NCBI RefSeq assembly: GCF_000739375.1
Contig: NZ_CP006704.1
Span: forward strand, 62,001 to 126,000
Direction of reading: 5' to 3'
Source: Comamonas testosteroni TK102
Lineage (GTDB): Bacteria > Pseudomonadota > Gammaproteobacteria > Burkholderiales > Burkholderiaceae_C
Length of the DNA: 64,000 bases
Shown: positions 1 through 8,668 of the stretch, in pieces
Layout: each line of letters starts with the position of its first letter
Position numbering within the stretch: the first letter of the stretch is position 1
Notes under the pieces: model-generated
Told to the model about the DNA's origin: nothing
The model's input: the letters and a program-made list of their open reading frames with translations, nothing else
Databases searched by the model: none
Translations under genes and position numbers: made by a program

Positions 1-180
1 CTGGCCGAAAAAATCGCCAGCGCGGTGCGGCAGATCAGCGCGCGTCCCGAGTTTGCGCAGACGCTGGAAGCCCAGGGATTCGTGACCCGGGACATGGAAT
101 CCAAGGCCTTCACCCAGCTGATTGCGGACCAGCATCTGGCCTGGGGAGATATCGCCAAGAAAACAGGTGCAAAACTTTAA
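1..180 (+). CDS. C-terminal end of a Bug-type (TctC) solute-binding receptor, partial
   Basis: The window opens inside a reading frame that runs 59 codons to a TAA; the start lies upstream of the window. The tail has the usual end of Bug receptors: an amphipathic helix followed by a Trp-containing segment (WGDIAKKTGAKL). Such proteins are periplasmic binding proteins of tripartite tricarboxylate transporters and are very numerous in Burkholderiales. The ligand cannot be told from this fragment. The next gene starts 15 bp later on the same strand and is also a binding-protein homologue, so the two may be cotranscribed. Confidence 0.7.
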   Translation: MAEKIASAVRQISARPEFAQTLEAQGFVTRDMESKAFTQLIADQHLAWGDIAKKTGAKL

Positions 181-195
181 GCAGAAGAGACAACG

Positions 196-1167
196 ATGAG
201 CAGCGAGACACTGTATTCACCCCGTAAGCCACGCTATGCCGTGGTGCTGTTTGGCCCCGAAGGCCAGGGCAGTTTCAACGAGTCGGGACTGCGCGGAGCG
301 CACAAGGCCAGAGAGGCCGGCCACGAGGTCGATGTGCTCTGGGTGGCCGGCCAGTCGGCCCAGCAGCGTGCTGCCGAAATGTCCGCATTGTGCGGCGGTC
401 GCTACGCGCTGATTCTGGCGCATGGCGGTCAGGGTGACGGTCCGGTGCAGATCCTGGCCGATCGCTGGCCCGAGCAGGCCTTTGCGGTCACGCAGGGCAG
501 CTGGACGGCAGCCAATGTGGCGCGTTACGAGGTGCTGCAGGAGCAGTCGGCCTTCCTCGCCGGCGTGCTGGCCAGCCAGTGGAGCAAGACGGGCAAGGTG
601 GGGCATTTCTCGGGCGAGAAGGTGCCGCCGGGTCTGCGTGGCCGTGCGGCCTATGCGGACGGTCTCAGGCGCGCCGGTTTTGAGGGGCAACTCGTCACCC
701 AGTTCTGTGGTCACCAGCATCGCCCGGGCTGGGCCCGCAGCTGTGTTTCGGCGATGGTCGAGCAGACGGGTCTGGACATTGTGTTTGCCATGCTCGATGG
801 TGGCCGTCCCGGTGTGACGCAGGCCTGCCGCGCACAAGGCGTGGCGCAGATCGGCAATGTGCTGGACTGGGTGGCGCGCGACCCCGAGGTGTTTGTGGCC
901 TCGGCGATCTGCGATTCCGGCGAGGCCTTGTTTCGCGCCGTCGAGGACCATGCCAGGGGCCTGCTGCCGCTGGGTGGCTATCGTGCCTTCGGCCTCGAGG
1001 AGCCGAGTCTGGTGCGGCTGGAAATGGGGGCCGGAGTGAGTGCTGCGCAGCGCAGCCTGGTCGAAGACTGGGCGCAGCGTCTGCTGCGCCGCGAGTTCGA
1101 GATTCACCTGGACTATGCCGGGGCCGAGTTCCCCTTGCCGCAGGAGGAACTCAGCGCTGCGGCGTGA
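196..1167 (+). CDS. BMP (PnrA-like) family substrate-binding protein
   Basis: This 323-residue protein has the basic-membrane-protein fold signatures: an early beta strand followed by GPEGQGSFNESG (residues 20-31), and near residue 120 the block LAGVLAS...SKTGKVGHFSG that lines the purine-nucleoside binding cleft in PnrA and Med proteins. BMP proteins are normally lipoproteins feeding nucleoside ABC transporters. Here there is no signal peptide or lipobox: the N-terminus is hydrophilic (SSETLYSPRKPR) and the ATG follows a purine-rich ribosome site. It may therefore be cytoplasmic, or a receptor domain without export. No permease or ATPase is adjacent. The family call is firm; ligand and location are open. 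Confidence 0.75.
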   Translation: MSSETLYSPRKPRYAVVLFGPEGQGSFNESGLRGAHKAREAGHEVDVLWVAGQSAQQRAAEMSALCGGRYALILAHGGQGDGPVQILADRWPEQAFAVTQGSWTAANVARYEVLQEQSAFLAGVLASQWSKTGKVGHFSGEKVPPGLRGRAAYADGLRRAGFEGQLVTQFCGHQHRPGWARSCVSAMVEQTGLDIVFAMLDGGRPGVTQACRAQGVAQIGNVLDWVARDPEVFVASAICDSGEALFRAVEDHARGLLPLGGYRAFGLEEPSLVRLEMGAGVSAAQRSLVEDWAQRLLRREFEIHLDYAGAEFPLPQEELSAAA

Positions 1168-1191
1168 GCAGGAAAGCGCCGCGGCAAGGCC

Positions 1192-1560
1192 TCAGTACTG
1201 CTGAGCGCCCTTGTCGAATTCGGCGCGTGACAGCTGGCCGTTGCGGTCGCTGTCAATCTCTTCGAAGCGCTGGGAAATGGCGGGCAGCTGGCGCGCTTCC
1301 TGCGCGCTGAGCTGACCGTCGCGATTGGCGTCGGCACGCTCGAAGGCCGCCTGCACGCTGTTCTTGGCGGTGGGGGCCTGCTGCACGCCGGTGGCCGCGC
1401 CTGATTGCACGATGCGCGCCGGCTCCTTGCTCTCGCCGACAGTGCCGCTGCCGGTTTGCGCAAAAGCCATGCCGCCGCCGAGGGTGAGTGCGGAGAACAG
1501 CACCACGCTGACGACTTCGAATGACGAGACCTTGCAATTGAGCAGATTCTTCTTGTTCAT
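1192..1560 (-). CDS. Exported EF-hand calcium-binding protein
   Basis: This small protein of 122 residues has a signal-peptide-like N-terminus (hydrophobic residues about 17-35 ending AFAQ) and two EF-hand loops: residues 77-88 (DANRDGQLSAQE) and 103-114 (DSDRNGQLSRAE), each with Asp/Asn at positions 1, 3 and 5 and Glu at 12. I chose the ATG at 1560 because AAGGA lies nine bases upstream; the in-frame ATG at 1569 directly abuts that site. It is probably periplasmic and Ca2+ binding. It stands alone, convergent with the BMP gene and divergent from the cobalamin adenosyltransferase gene. Its function beyond ion binding is unknown. Confidence 0.8.
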   Translation of the reverse strand: MNKKNLLNCKVSSFEVVSVVLFSALTLGGGMAFAQTGSGTVGESKEPARIVQSGAATGVQQAPTAKNSVQAAFERADANRDGQLSAQEARQLPAISQRFEEIDSDRNGQLSRAEFDKGAQQY

Positions 1561-1744
1561 GGATGGCATTCCTTCTCTATGCGATAACAGGAGTGCATTG
1601 CACCCTGTGAGGCGGCAAAGGGCCAGCACTTTTGCCTGCTGTTGCCTCAGGCTACATTTGTCTGCGGGCTGTAACGCACAATGGCGGCCGTATCTGAGGG
1701 CCGTGCCGGCCCTGAAAACTCGCAGCTTTGACAAGGGATGACCC

Positions 1745-2311
1745 ATGGGCAACCGCCTCACGCAAATCGCTACCCGCACCGGAGATGACGGAACCACCGG
1801 CCTCGGAGACAACACCCGCGTTTCCAAGAACAGCGGCCGCCCGCATGCCATGGGCGATGTGGATGAACTGAACTCGCATATCGGTCTGCTGCTGTGCGAG
1901 CCGATGCCCCAGGATGTGCGCGACCTGCTGATCGACATCCAGCATCAGCTGTTCAACCTGGGCGGCGAGCTGTCCATGCCGGGCTATGAGCTGCTCAAGG
2001 ATGATGCGCTGCTGCAGCTCGACAATGCGCTGGCCCACTACAACGCACAGTTGCCGCGCCTGCAGGAGTTCATCCTTCCTGCTGGCACACGCGCTGCCGC
2101 GCAGGCCCATGTATGTCGCACCGTGGCGCGCCGTGCAGAACGCCAGGTGGTGGCGCTGGAGCAGACCGAGGCCATGCGAGCCGCTGCGCGCCAGTATCTG
2201 AATCGCCTGTCCGATCTGCTGTTCGTGCTGGCCCGCGTGCTCAACCGCATCGACGGCGGCGACGATGTGTACTGGAAGAGCGAACGCCTGGCGCGCGCCC
2301 AGTCCGAGTGA
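1745..2311 (+). CDS. PduO-type cob(I)alamin adenosyltransferase
   Basis: It transfers the adenosyl group of ATP to cob(I)alamin, giving coenzyme B12. The 188-residue protein begins with the ATP-binding signature TRTGDDGTTGLGD (about residues 10-22) and has the conserved HAMGDVDELN segment and the C-terminal helix LSDLLFVLARVLNR typical of the PduO/MMAB family, at the normal length. The likely clients are B12-dependent mutases or the cobalamin-type radical SAM protein at 32.4 kb, though neither is adjacent. The following LysR gene starts 21 bp downstream on the same strand and may be cotranscribed. I looked for a B12 riboswitch upstream and did not see one. Confidence 0.93.
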   Translation: MGNRLTQIATRTGDDGTTGLGDNTRVSKNSGRPHAMGDVDELNSHIGLLLCEPMPQDVRDLLIDIQHQLFNLGGELSMPGYELLKDDALLQLDNALAHYNAQLPRLQEFILPAGTRAAAQAHVCRTVARRAERQVVALEQTEAMRAAARQYLNRLSDLLFVLARVLNRIDGGDDVYWKSERLARAQSE

Positions 2312-2332
2312 GGCAGGGGTAGGAGGGCGGGC

Positions 2333-3241
2333 ATGCGTCTGCGACATATCGAAGTCTTCAATGCCGTGATGCAGACCGGCAGCGTCAGCGCGGCTGCGCG
2401 CCTCATCAACGTCACGCAGCCCGCAGTCAGCCGCACGCTGCAGCATGCAGAGCTGCAGATGGGCTTTGCGCTGTTCCAGCGCGCGCGGGGGCGGCTGACG
2501 CCGACCAATGAAGCGCTGGCCCTGTTTCCGCATATCGAGAAGCTGTTCGAGCAGCTCGACGAGGTGCAGCGTCTGGCCGCCAACCTGCGCCACGGCCAGT
2601 CGGCCGACCGGCTCAATGTGCTGACGGTGTTTGCGCTCAGCCGCGAGGTGTTGCCGCGCGCCGTGGCGGGCTTCAGGCGCCGCCATCCACAGGTCCAGGT
2701 ACATGTGCAGGCGCTGCACACGCCGCAGGTGGTGTCGGCCCTGCTGCTGCAGGAGGCCGATGTGGGTTTCGTGATCAGCTCCGCGGGCCAGCCCGCGCTG
2801 GAGCACGAACTGCTGGCCGAGGTCGACATGTTCTGCGTCTTGCCCAAGGGACTGCTGTCGCCTTCGCGCGTGCGCGCCGAAGGCATGGAACTCAAGGATC
2901 TGGCCGATCTGCCTGTGGTCGCGCTCGATGCGCGCGACCCGCTGGGCATGCGCCTGGGCCAGGCCTGCCGCGAGCATGGCGTGGGGCTGTCGCCGGTGGT
3001 GACTGTGCAGACCTACCATGCGGCGCTGTCCATGGCCGAATACGGGCTGGGCGCGGCCATCATGGACGGCTGCACGGCCCTGGCGGCCGACCGGCGCCGT
3101 GTGCACGTGGTGCCGCTGTTGCCGCGCATCACCGTGGGCGTGAACGCGCTGAGCCTGCCCCAGCGCCCGGGATCGGTGCTGGCGCGTGCCATGACCCAGG
3201 AAATGCACAAGGCTCTGCGGGAGCTTCTGAGCGCCTCCTGA
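2333..3241 (+). CDS. LysR-family transcriptional regulator
   Basis: This is a 302-residue LysR protein with the N-terminal winged helix-turn-helix at residues 1-60 (RHIEVFNAVMQTGSVSAAAR, then VTQPAVSRTLQ) and a periplasmic-binding-like effector domain behind it. The HTH resembles the OccR/NocR subgroup that controls opine or amino-acid catabolism, which fits its position: it ends 12 bp from the convergent D-amino-acid dehydrogenase gene and lies next to an amino-acid binding protein and a racemase. The effector is inferred to be an amino acid, possibly a D-isomer. Target promoters are likely in the 4478-4747 gap. Confidence 0.85.
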   Translation: MRLRHIEVFNAVMQTGSVSAAARLINVTQPAVSRTLQHAELQMGFALFQRARGRLTPTNEALALFPHIEKLFEQLDEVQRLAANLRHGQSADRLNVLTVFALSREVLPRAVAGFRRRHPQVQVHVQALHTPQVVSALLLQEADVGFVISSAGQPALEHELLAEVDMFCVLPKGLLSPSRVRAEGMELKDLADLPVVALDARDPLGMRLGQACREHGVGLSPVVTVQTYHAALSMAEYGLGAAIMDGCTALAADRRRVHVVPLLPRITVGVNALSLPQRPGSVLARAMTQEMHKALRELLSAS

Positions 3242-3253
3242 GCAGGCCCGCGT

Positions 3254-4477
3254 TCAGGCTGCGCGCATCTGCGCAGCCAGCCGCTGTGCCGACCCGAAGG
3301 CCAGCGTCAGGCCCAGCGCACCATGGCCTGTCTGCAGCCACAGATTGCGTGGTCCGCCGCGCTGGCGGCCGGTGATGGGCAGGCCCGTGGGTGTGGCCGG
3401 GCGCATGCCGCTCCAGGGATGCAGCGAGCCCTGCAGCGGCAACTGGGCAAAGACCTGCTGCGTGGAGCGGCGCAGGCTGTTGATGCGGGCCGTATCGATG
3501 CGTGTGTCGCGGCCGATGATCTCCACCATGCCGGCCACGCGCAGGCGTTCGCCAAGGCGCGCGAACACCACCTTGCGCGCGGTGTCGGTCACGCTCACGC
3601 GCGGCGCGGCCTGGGTGTGGTCGGCCGGTATGTCCACGGTGATGCTGTAGCCCTTGAGCGGATAGACGGGAATGCGCAGGCCCAGCTGGCGCGCGTGGGC
3701 CGGGCTTTCCCAGCCGCTGGCCAGCACGTAGTGCTCGGCCTGAAGCAGTCCTGCGGCAGTGCGCAGGCCGGTGACGGCGTCGCCCTGGCGCTCGAAGCCC
3801 AGCACCTCGGTGTCGTAGCGCAGCTCGGCGCCGCGTGCGGCCAGCAGCGCCGCCAGCTGCTCACACAGCTGGCGGCAGTCGGCAGCGCTTTCACTGGGGG
3901 TGTGAACGGCGCCCGCCATGCGGCCCGCGTAGCCTGCCAGCGCGGGCTCCAGGCGCACGGCGACTGCCGCATCCACGACCTGCTGGCTGGCGCCGCCAAG
4001 GCGCGATTGCAGGGCGACCTGCCGGGCCGCGGCATCCAGGCCCTGCTGTGTGTGGTAGAGCACCAGCTTGCCCGGCGTGTGCAATGAGCAGCTCAGGGAC
4101 TCCTGCGCCTGCAGACTCTCGAAAGCCTGCCGGCTTTCGGCGGCCAGCCTCAGCAGCGCCTGCGTGCCGGCCATGGAGGCGCGTGCATTGCAGGCGCCCA
4201 GAAAGCGCAGGCCCCAGGCCCATTGGGCGGGGTCGGCGCGCAGGCGCAGTGCCAGCGGCGAGTCCTTTTCCAGCAGCAGTTGCGGCAGCATCTTCCAGAT
4301 GCCGGGATCGGCCAGCGGCTGCACATAGGAATAGCTGAGCTGCGCGCCGTTGCCGCCGCTGGCGCCCGCTGCCGGGCCGGGCCCGCGCTCCAGGACCGTG
4401 ACGCTGCAGCCCGCGCATTGCAGCGCATAGGCAGTGGCCAGGCCGACGATGCCGGCGCCCACGATGCAGACATGCAT
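3254..4477 (-). CDS. FAD-dependent D-amino-acid dehydrogenase (DadA-like)
   Basis: It oxidatively deaminates D-amino acids to 2-oxo acids, passing electrons to the respiratory chain. The 407-residue protein has an N-terminal dinucleotide fold (VGAGIVG, residues 6-12), the DAO-family segment around YSYVQPLADP, and the C-terminal signature SGMRPATPTGLP...TGHGALGLT. I placed the start at 4477 because GGAG sits eight bases upstream and the residues before it do not belong to the fold. It is divergent from the amino-acid binding protein gene and convergent with the LysR gene. With the Asp/Glu racemase nearby it forms a small D-amino-acid unit. Exact substrate unknown. Confidence 0.85.
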   Translation of the reverse strand: MHVCIVGAGIVGLATAYALQCAGCSVTVLERGPGPAAGASGGNGAQLSYSYVQPLADPGIWKMLPQLLLEKDSPLALRLRADPAQWAWGLRFLGACNARASMAGTQALLRLAAESRQAFESLQAQESLSCSLHTPGKLVLYHTQQGLDAAARQVALQSRLGGASQQVVDAAVAVRLEPALAGYAGRMAGAVHTPSESAADCRQLCEQLAALLAARGAELRYDTEVLGFERQGDAVTGLRTAAGLLQAEHYVLASGWESPAHARQLGLRIPVYPLKGYSITVDIPADHTQAAPRVSVTDTARKVVFARLGERLRVAGMVEIIGRDTRIDTARINSLRRSTQQVFAQLPLQGSLHPWSGMRPATPTGLPITGRQRGGPRNLWLQTGHGALGLTLAFGSAQRLAAQMRAA

Positions 4478-4747
4478 TGTTCGTTTCTCCATGCTGTCGC
4501 ACTGTAGGCCCGTACGGGGCCGGGCAGCCATGGCATTTGGCATGCAGGGTATGCACCCAGGTTATGGCCTGTCCGCGCGATGCGTGCGGCCGGGTGGCCC
4601 TCGGTCGCGGTGTTTACCCGGAGCATTGCGGTGCCTGTGCAGCCACCCATAAACCAGAGGCATGGACCCGCCCGATATTGTCATCCTCCGGAGCCGGGCG
4701 CGCTTTCTACACTGGCGGCACATCCACCACCGAAGAGGAGACACCGC

Positions 4748-5629
4748 ATGCAACTTCACTCCACCGTGCTTTGTGCGGCACTGGGCCTGGGTTTTCTGGG
4801 CGCTGCCCATTCCGATACCCTGGCCAAGGTGCGCGACAGCGGGCGCATCACGCTGGCCTACCGCGAGTCCTCCGTGCCCTTCAGCTACCTGGACAACGGC
4901 AAGCCCATCGGCATGACCGTGGAGCTTTCGCAGGCAGTCGCCGAAGCCGTGAAGAAGGTGCTGAACCTGCCCGCGCTGGAGGTGCGCTGGCAGGCCGTGA
5001 CCTCGCAGAACCGCATGCCGCTGCTGGCCAACGGCACCATAGACCTGGAGTGCGGATCGACCACCAACAACACGGTGCGAGCCAAGGAGGTGGGCTTTGC
5101 CATCAATCACTTCTACACCGGCACGCGGCTGCTGGTGAAGAAGAGCTCGGGCATCCAGAACTATGCCGACCTCAAGGGCAAGACCGCAGCCATCACCACC
5201 GGCACCACCAATCTGCAGGTGCTGCGCAAGGCCAATGCCGAGCAGGGCTGGGGCATGAACATCGTCATGGCCAAGGATCATGCCGACGGCTTTCTGCTGG
5301 TCGAGAACGACCGCGCCGCAGCCTTCGGCATGGATGACATCCTGCTCTACGGCCTGATCGCCAACGCCAAGAATCCCAAGGATTTCCACGTCGTGGCCGA
5401 TGCGCTGCAGGTCGAGCCCTATGCCTGCATGCTGCGCAAGGACGACCCGCAGTTCAAGCAGCTGGTGGATGGCGTGATCGGCGACATGATGAAGTCTGGC
5501 GCCTTCGCCAGGCTCTACGACAAATGGTTCATGCAGCCCATCCCGCCCAAGAACGCGGCCCTGGGCCTGCCCATGAGCGAGCAACTGCAGCGCAATGTGC
5601 AGGAGCGCGGCGACAAGCCGGCGTTCTGA
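4748..5629 (+). CDS. Periplasmic amino-acid-binding protein (glutamate/aspartate GltI type)
   Basis: This is a 293-residue ABC-transporter binding protein with a cleavable signal peptide of about 22 residues (hydrophobic LCAALGLGFLG, cleavage near AHS). The mature part begins LAKVRDSGRITLAYRESSVPF, the usual opening of family-3 solute-binding proteins, followed by FSYLDNGKPIGMTVEL and the GSTTNN block (ligand carboxylate contacts) seen in GltI-like receptors. The start is set by AGAGGAG upstream. No permease or ATPase genes follow; instead the next gene, one base after the stop, is an Asp/Glu racemase. Substrate is inferred to be an acidic amino acid. Confidence 0.87.
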   Translation: MQLHSTVLCAALGLGFLGAAHSDTLAKVRDSGRITLAYRESSVPFSYLDNGKPIGMTVELSQAVAEAVKKVLNLPALEVRWQAVTSQNRMPLLANGTIDLECGSTTNNTVRAKEVGFAINHFYTGTRLLVKKSSGIQNYADLKGKTAAITTGTTNLQVLRKANAEQGWGMNIVMAKDHADGFLLVENDRAAAFGMDDILLYGLIANAKNPKDFHVVADALQVEPYACMLRKDDPQFKQLVDGVIGDMMKSGAFARLYDKWFMQPIPPKNAALGLPMSEQLQRNVQERGDKPAF

Positions 5630-5630
5630 G

Positions 5631-6359
5631 ATGCGGGCGGTCGGCATTCTTGGCGGCATGGGGCCTGCAGCGGGCGCGGATTTCGTGCGCCTGTTCGTGC
5701 AGGCCTGCACCCGGCACCTGCAGGGCCAGGGCCTGCCCGTGCACGACCAGGCCTATCCCGAGCACTGGCTGGTGCAGCTGCCCATGCCCGATCGCACACA
5801 GGCGCTGCGCAGCGATCCGCAGTCCCCTGCGGGCCCGGCTGCGCATCTGCTGCAGGGTGCGGGCCGGCTCGCGGCCCTGGGCGTGCGCAGCATGGCCCTG
5901 GCCTGCAACACGGCCCATGCCTGGCATGGGCAGATACAGGCGCTTTTCCCGCAGCTGCGCGTGCTGCACATCGCGCAGCAGACGGCGCTGCACCTGAAGG
6001 CAGGTGGCGCGCGCCAGGCCCTGGTGCTGGCCACGGATGGCACTTATGACAGCGGGCTCTACGACGCGGCGCTGGCCGATTGCGGCATTGCCGCATTGCG
6101 GCCAGGACCGGCGGGCCGGGCCCGGCTCATGCAAGGCATCTACGAGGGTGTGAAACAGGGCGATATGCCGCTGGCCGTGCAATGCTTCGGCGAGGCGCTG
6201 GCGCCGCTGCTTCAGCGCCATGGCGCCGTGCCAGTGATCATGGGCTGTACCGAGATTCCGCTGGCCCTGCCGCAGGCATCGCAGGCCCGCGGCGCCGAGC
6301 TGGTGGACCCGGCCTGGATACTGGCCTGTGCGTTGGCGCAGGATGCCTACGCGCATTAG
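5631..6359 (+). CDS. Aspartate/glutamate racemase family protein
   Basis: The 242-residue protein starts with the family hallmark GILGGMGPAAG and carries both catalytic cysteines in context: ALACNTAHAW and, near the C-terminus, MGCTEIPLAL. Together these define cofactor-independent racemases that interconvert L and D acidic amino acids. Its ATG begins one base after the stop of the binding-protein gene, so translation is probably coupled. Linked with the D-amino-acid dehydrogenase it suggests the cell racemises an imported acidic amino acid before or after oxidation. The closest relatives could also be hydantoin or maleate-type racemases, so substrate is inference. Confidence 0.87.
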   Translation: MRAVGILGGMGPAAGADFVRLFVQACTRHLQGQGLPVHDQAYPEHWLVQLPMPDRTQALRSDPQSPAGPAAHLLQGAGRLAALGVRSMALACNTAHAWHGQIQALFPQLRVLHIAQQTALHLKAGGARQALVLATDGTYDSGLYDAALADCGIAALRPGPAGRARLMQGIYEGVKQGDMPLAVQCFGEALAPLLQRHGAVPVIMGCTEIPLALPQASQARGAELVDPAWILACALAQDAYAH

Positions 6360-6505
6360 CTGCGACAGCAGCACCCATTGCGCAGCGGGTTAGGACGCAC
6401 CAAAAAGATGAGCTTCAATCGCTTGTCGCAAAAAGATATGTATCGAATCCAGGCCGGATCTATTGATGGATAAGCGGTACGCGCTCAACTTTTAACGATG
6501 GTTTG

Positions 6506-7108
6506 CTAAGACTTCCGAGCGTCCTGCATCTCCGATTCCATGGCGGCCTTGTAGATGCTTTGCCGGGGCCGCTGCATCAGGCGGCGTAGCATGGGCTCGA
6601 ATTCACTCATGGGCAGGGTCTCGGCCTGGGGATCGAAGGCCGGGTTGTCATAGAGTTCGCAGAACTCGGCCGTGCGCGTGTAGTGCGGATGGTTCCGGAA
6701 CTGCTCGCGCATGTCCCTGTCCAGGCCGATGTGATGGAAGAAATAGTGACCCTGGAAGATGCCGTGATGCTGGACCATCCAGTGGTTGGCCTCGCTCACA
6801 AAGGGCTGGAGAACCGCTGCGGCTATGTCGGGGTGGTTGAAGGACCCGAGGGTGTCGCCGATGTCGTGCAGCAGTGCGCACACCACATACTCCTCGTCGC
6901 GGCCGTCGCGCAGCGCGCGCGTGGCGGTTTGCAGGGAGTGGGTGTAGCGGTCCACCGGAAAGCCGCCATAGTCGCCTTCCAGCAGCTTCAGATGGGCCAT
7001 CACCCTGTCGGGCAGGCCGCTGGTGAAGTGTGCGAATTCGCCGCCGATCAATTGCCAGTCTTCACGCGTGCTGTCTTGCATGCGCAGAAAGTTCGCCCGT
7101 GCATTCAT
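6506..7108 (-). CDS. HD-domain protein related to PhnZ/inositol-oxygenase-like diiron proteins
   Basis: This is a 200-residue single-domain HD protein. Candidate metal ligands are His57 (RYTHSLQTA), His81-Asp82 (LLHDIGD), His109 and His114/115 (NHWMVQHHGIF) and an Asp in YDNPAFDP. The order H...HD...H...H...D, the HSLQTATRA block and the HHGIFQ segment resemble PhnZ and myo-inositol-oxygenase-like mixed-valent diiron oxygenases rather than plain phosphohydrolases. The start at 7108 is the first ATG of the conserved part; an ATG four bases upstream runs directly into a stop. No phosphonate gene is adjacent; the box genes lie upstream on the same strand. Reaction not known. Confidence 0.75.
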   Translation of the reverse strand: MNARANFLRMQDSTREDWQLIGGEFAHFTSGLPDRVMAHLKLLEGDYGGFPVDRYTHSLQTATRALRDGRDEEYVVCALLHDIGDTLGSFNHPDIAAAVLQPFVSEANHWMVQHHGIFQGHYFFHHIGLDRDMREQFRNHPHYTRTAEFCELYDNPAFDPQAETLPMSEFEPMLRRLMQRPRQSIYKAAMESEMQDARKS

Positions 7109-7246
7109 GCCATGTCTTTCGTGGGTTATGGTCGTTGCACTGTAGGGCGCTGGCAGGGGCTGCGCTGTCAAGGGCATGACATGCCGCCGCCGCCTTGATG
7201 CGCGAATCCTGTTTGCTGCTAACAGGGTCCGCGAGGGCTTGAGGCG

Positions 7247-8548
7247 TCAGTAGGTTTCCAGGTGCAGACGTCCTTCGCGCTTGAGCCTTGAGCCAAGTTC
7301 ATCCCAGCCCAGTCCTGCTTGCTGGGCCACGTCACGCAGGGCCAGCACGACCCCGTCCTCCATGCTTTTGAGACCGCAGACATAGATATGCGTGTTGTCG
7401 TCGCGCAGCAGCTCCATGAGGTCGGCCGAGCGCTCACGCATGGCGTCCTGCACATAGCGCCTGGCCTGGCCGGCCACGCGCGAGAAGGCGAAGTTGATGT
7501 CGATGAAATCCTTGGGCAGGTTCTGCAAGGGGCCGAAATAGGGCAGCTCCTGAGGCGTGCGCGCACCGAAGAACAGCAGCAGTTTCCCGCTGTCGAACTT
7601 GCCGCTCTTGCGCAGGCGGCGGCGCCACTCCGTCATGGCGCGCATGGGCGCGCTGCCCGTGCCGGTGCAGATCATCACGATGTGCGAGCGCGGGTGGTTG
7701 GGCATGAGAAAGCTGCTGCCGAACGGACCTATGACCTGCACCTTGTCGCCCACCTGCAGATCGCAGAGATAGTTGCTGGCCACGCCGCGCACGGGCTGGC
7801 CCTGGTGATCCTCGACCACGCGTTTCACGGTCAATGCCAGATTGTTGTAGCCGGGGCGTTCGCCGTTGCGGGCGCTGGCAATCGAGTACTGGCGTGCCAC
7901 ATGGGGCTTGCCGCCGGCATCCACGCCGGGCGGGACAATGCCCAGCGACTGGCCTTCGAGCACCGGAAAAGGCATGGCGCCGAAGTCCAGCACGATATGG
8001 TGGGTCTCGTTGTCGAAGCCGGCTTCCGTGCAGTTCAGATTGCCCACCACCGTGGCCGTCACCGGAGCCTTGGGACCATGCAGATTGGTGTAGGCATGGG
8101 CGGCAGACCAGGGCGGCGTGGTGGCGCCATAGCTGGCGGCGCGAAAGACTTCCGCAGCGCCGTTATCGGCCAGACCGGCAGCGGCCGCGATCACGGCCTG
8201 GGCCTGGCTCAGGTCCTGCACATCGACGGCATTCTCGGTCGTCTGCGCGGCGGCCAGCACGTCGGCGCAAAGCTCTTCGGGCAGGCTCTCCCAGCCCAGT
8301 TGCTCGGTCACGCTGTAGGGCTTGCTTGCCGACACCAGGCGCCAGTTGTCGATGGAGCCCGTGGGGCAGGGCGAGATGCAGTCCATGCAGCCGTTGCACT
8401 TGTCCGCCATGACTACATAGTTGTTGTCGTCATGCGTGATGGCGTCCACGGGGCAGGTTGCCTCGCAGGTGTTGCAGCGAATGCAGATCTCCGGGTCGAT
8501 CAGATGCTGCTTCAGGATGCCGTTTTCAATCAGCGTGATGGTGCTCAT
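7247..8548 (-). CDS. boxA: BoxA, reductase component of benzoyl-CoA 2,3-epoxidase
   Basis: BoxA passes electrons from NADPH to BoxB in aerobic benzoyl-CoA epoxidation. The 433-residue protein has two [4Fe-4S] motifs at its N-terminus (Cys22, 25, 28, 32 and Cys51, 54, 57, 61), then a ferredoxin-NADP reductase domain with the FAD motif RQYSIASAR and the nucleotide loop [13 protein letters not shown], ending in an aromatic Tyr. The start at 8548 has GGAG about ten bases upstream; another ATG four codons earlier (8560) sits on top of that site. It is the last gene of boxC-boxB-boxA and is separated from boxB by a GC-rich repeat. Confidence 0.95.
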   Translation of the reverse strand: MSTITLIENGILKQHLIDPEICIRCNTCEATCPVDAITHDDNNYVVMADKCNGCMDCISPCPTGSIDNWRLVSASKPYSVTEQLGWESLPEELCADVLAAAQTTENAVDVQDLSQAQAVIAAAAGLADNGAAEVFRAASYGATTPPWSAAHAYTNLHGPKAPVTATVVGNLNCTEAGFDNETHHIVLDFGAMPFPVLEGQSLGIVPPGVDAGGKPHVARQYSIASARNGERPGYNNLALTVKRVVEDHQGQPVRGVASNYLCDLQVGDKVQVIGPFGSSFLMPNHPRSHIVMICTGTGSAPMRAMTEWRRRLRKSGKFDSGKLLLFFGARTPQELPYFGPLQNLPKDFIDINFAFSRVAGQARRYVQDAMRERSADLMELLRDDNTHIYVCGLKSMEDGVVLALRDVAQQAGLGWDELGSRLKREGRLHLETY

Positions 8549-8599
8549 TTCTTTCTCCAAACTGGCATGGCCTCAAACTGGCACTGCACCAAGTGAGAG

Positions 8600-8668
8600 G
8601 TGCCGAGCAAGAGCCGCCTCGCGGCGAAGGCACCGTCCCCTTGGGGAAGCCGCGTAGCGGCTCAGGGG
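8600..8668 (-). repeat. GC-rich post-stop repeat, copy R1 (short form)
   Basis: Read on the minus strand this begins CCCCTGAGCCGCTACGCGGC six bases after the boxB stop and continues through a short stem to GGCTCTTGCTCGGCACC. It is a shortened version of the repeat seen at five other places in the window. It contains the AGCCGC/GCGGCT hairpin but lacks the long central stem. It lies between boxB and boxA. Confidence 0.75.

Noticed and set aside
1570..1744. Possible cobalamin riboswitch ahead of the adenosyltransferase gene
   Set aside because: I could not find a convincing B12 box or the multi-stem core; the 175-bp gap only has a simple GGGCCG/CGGCCC stem and is shared with the EF-hand gene promoter.
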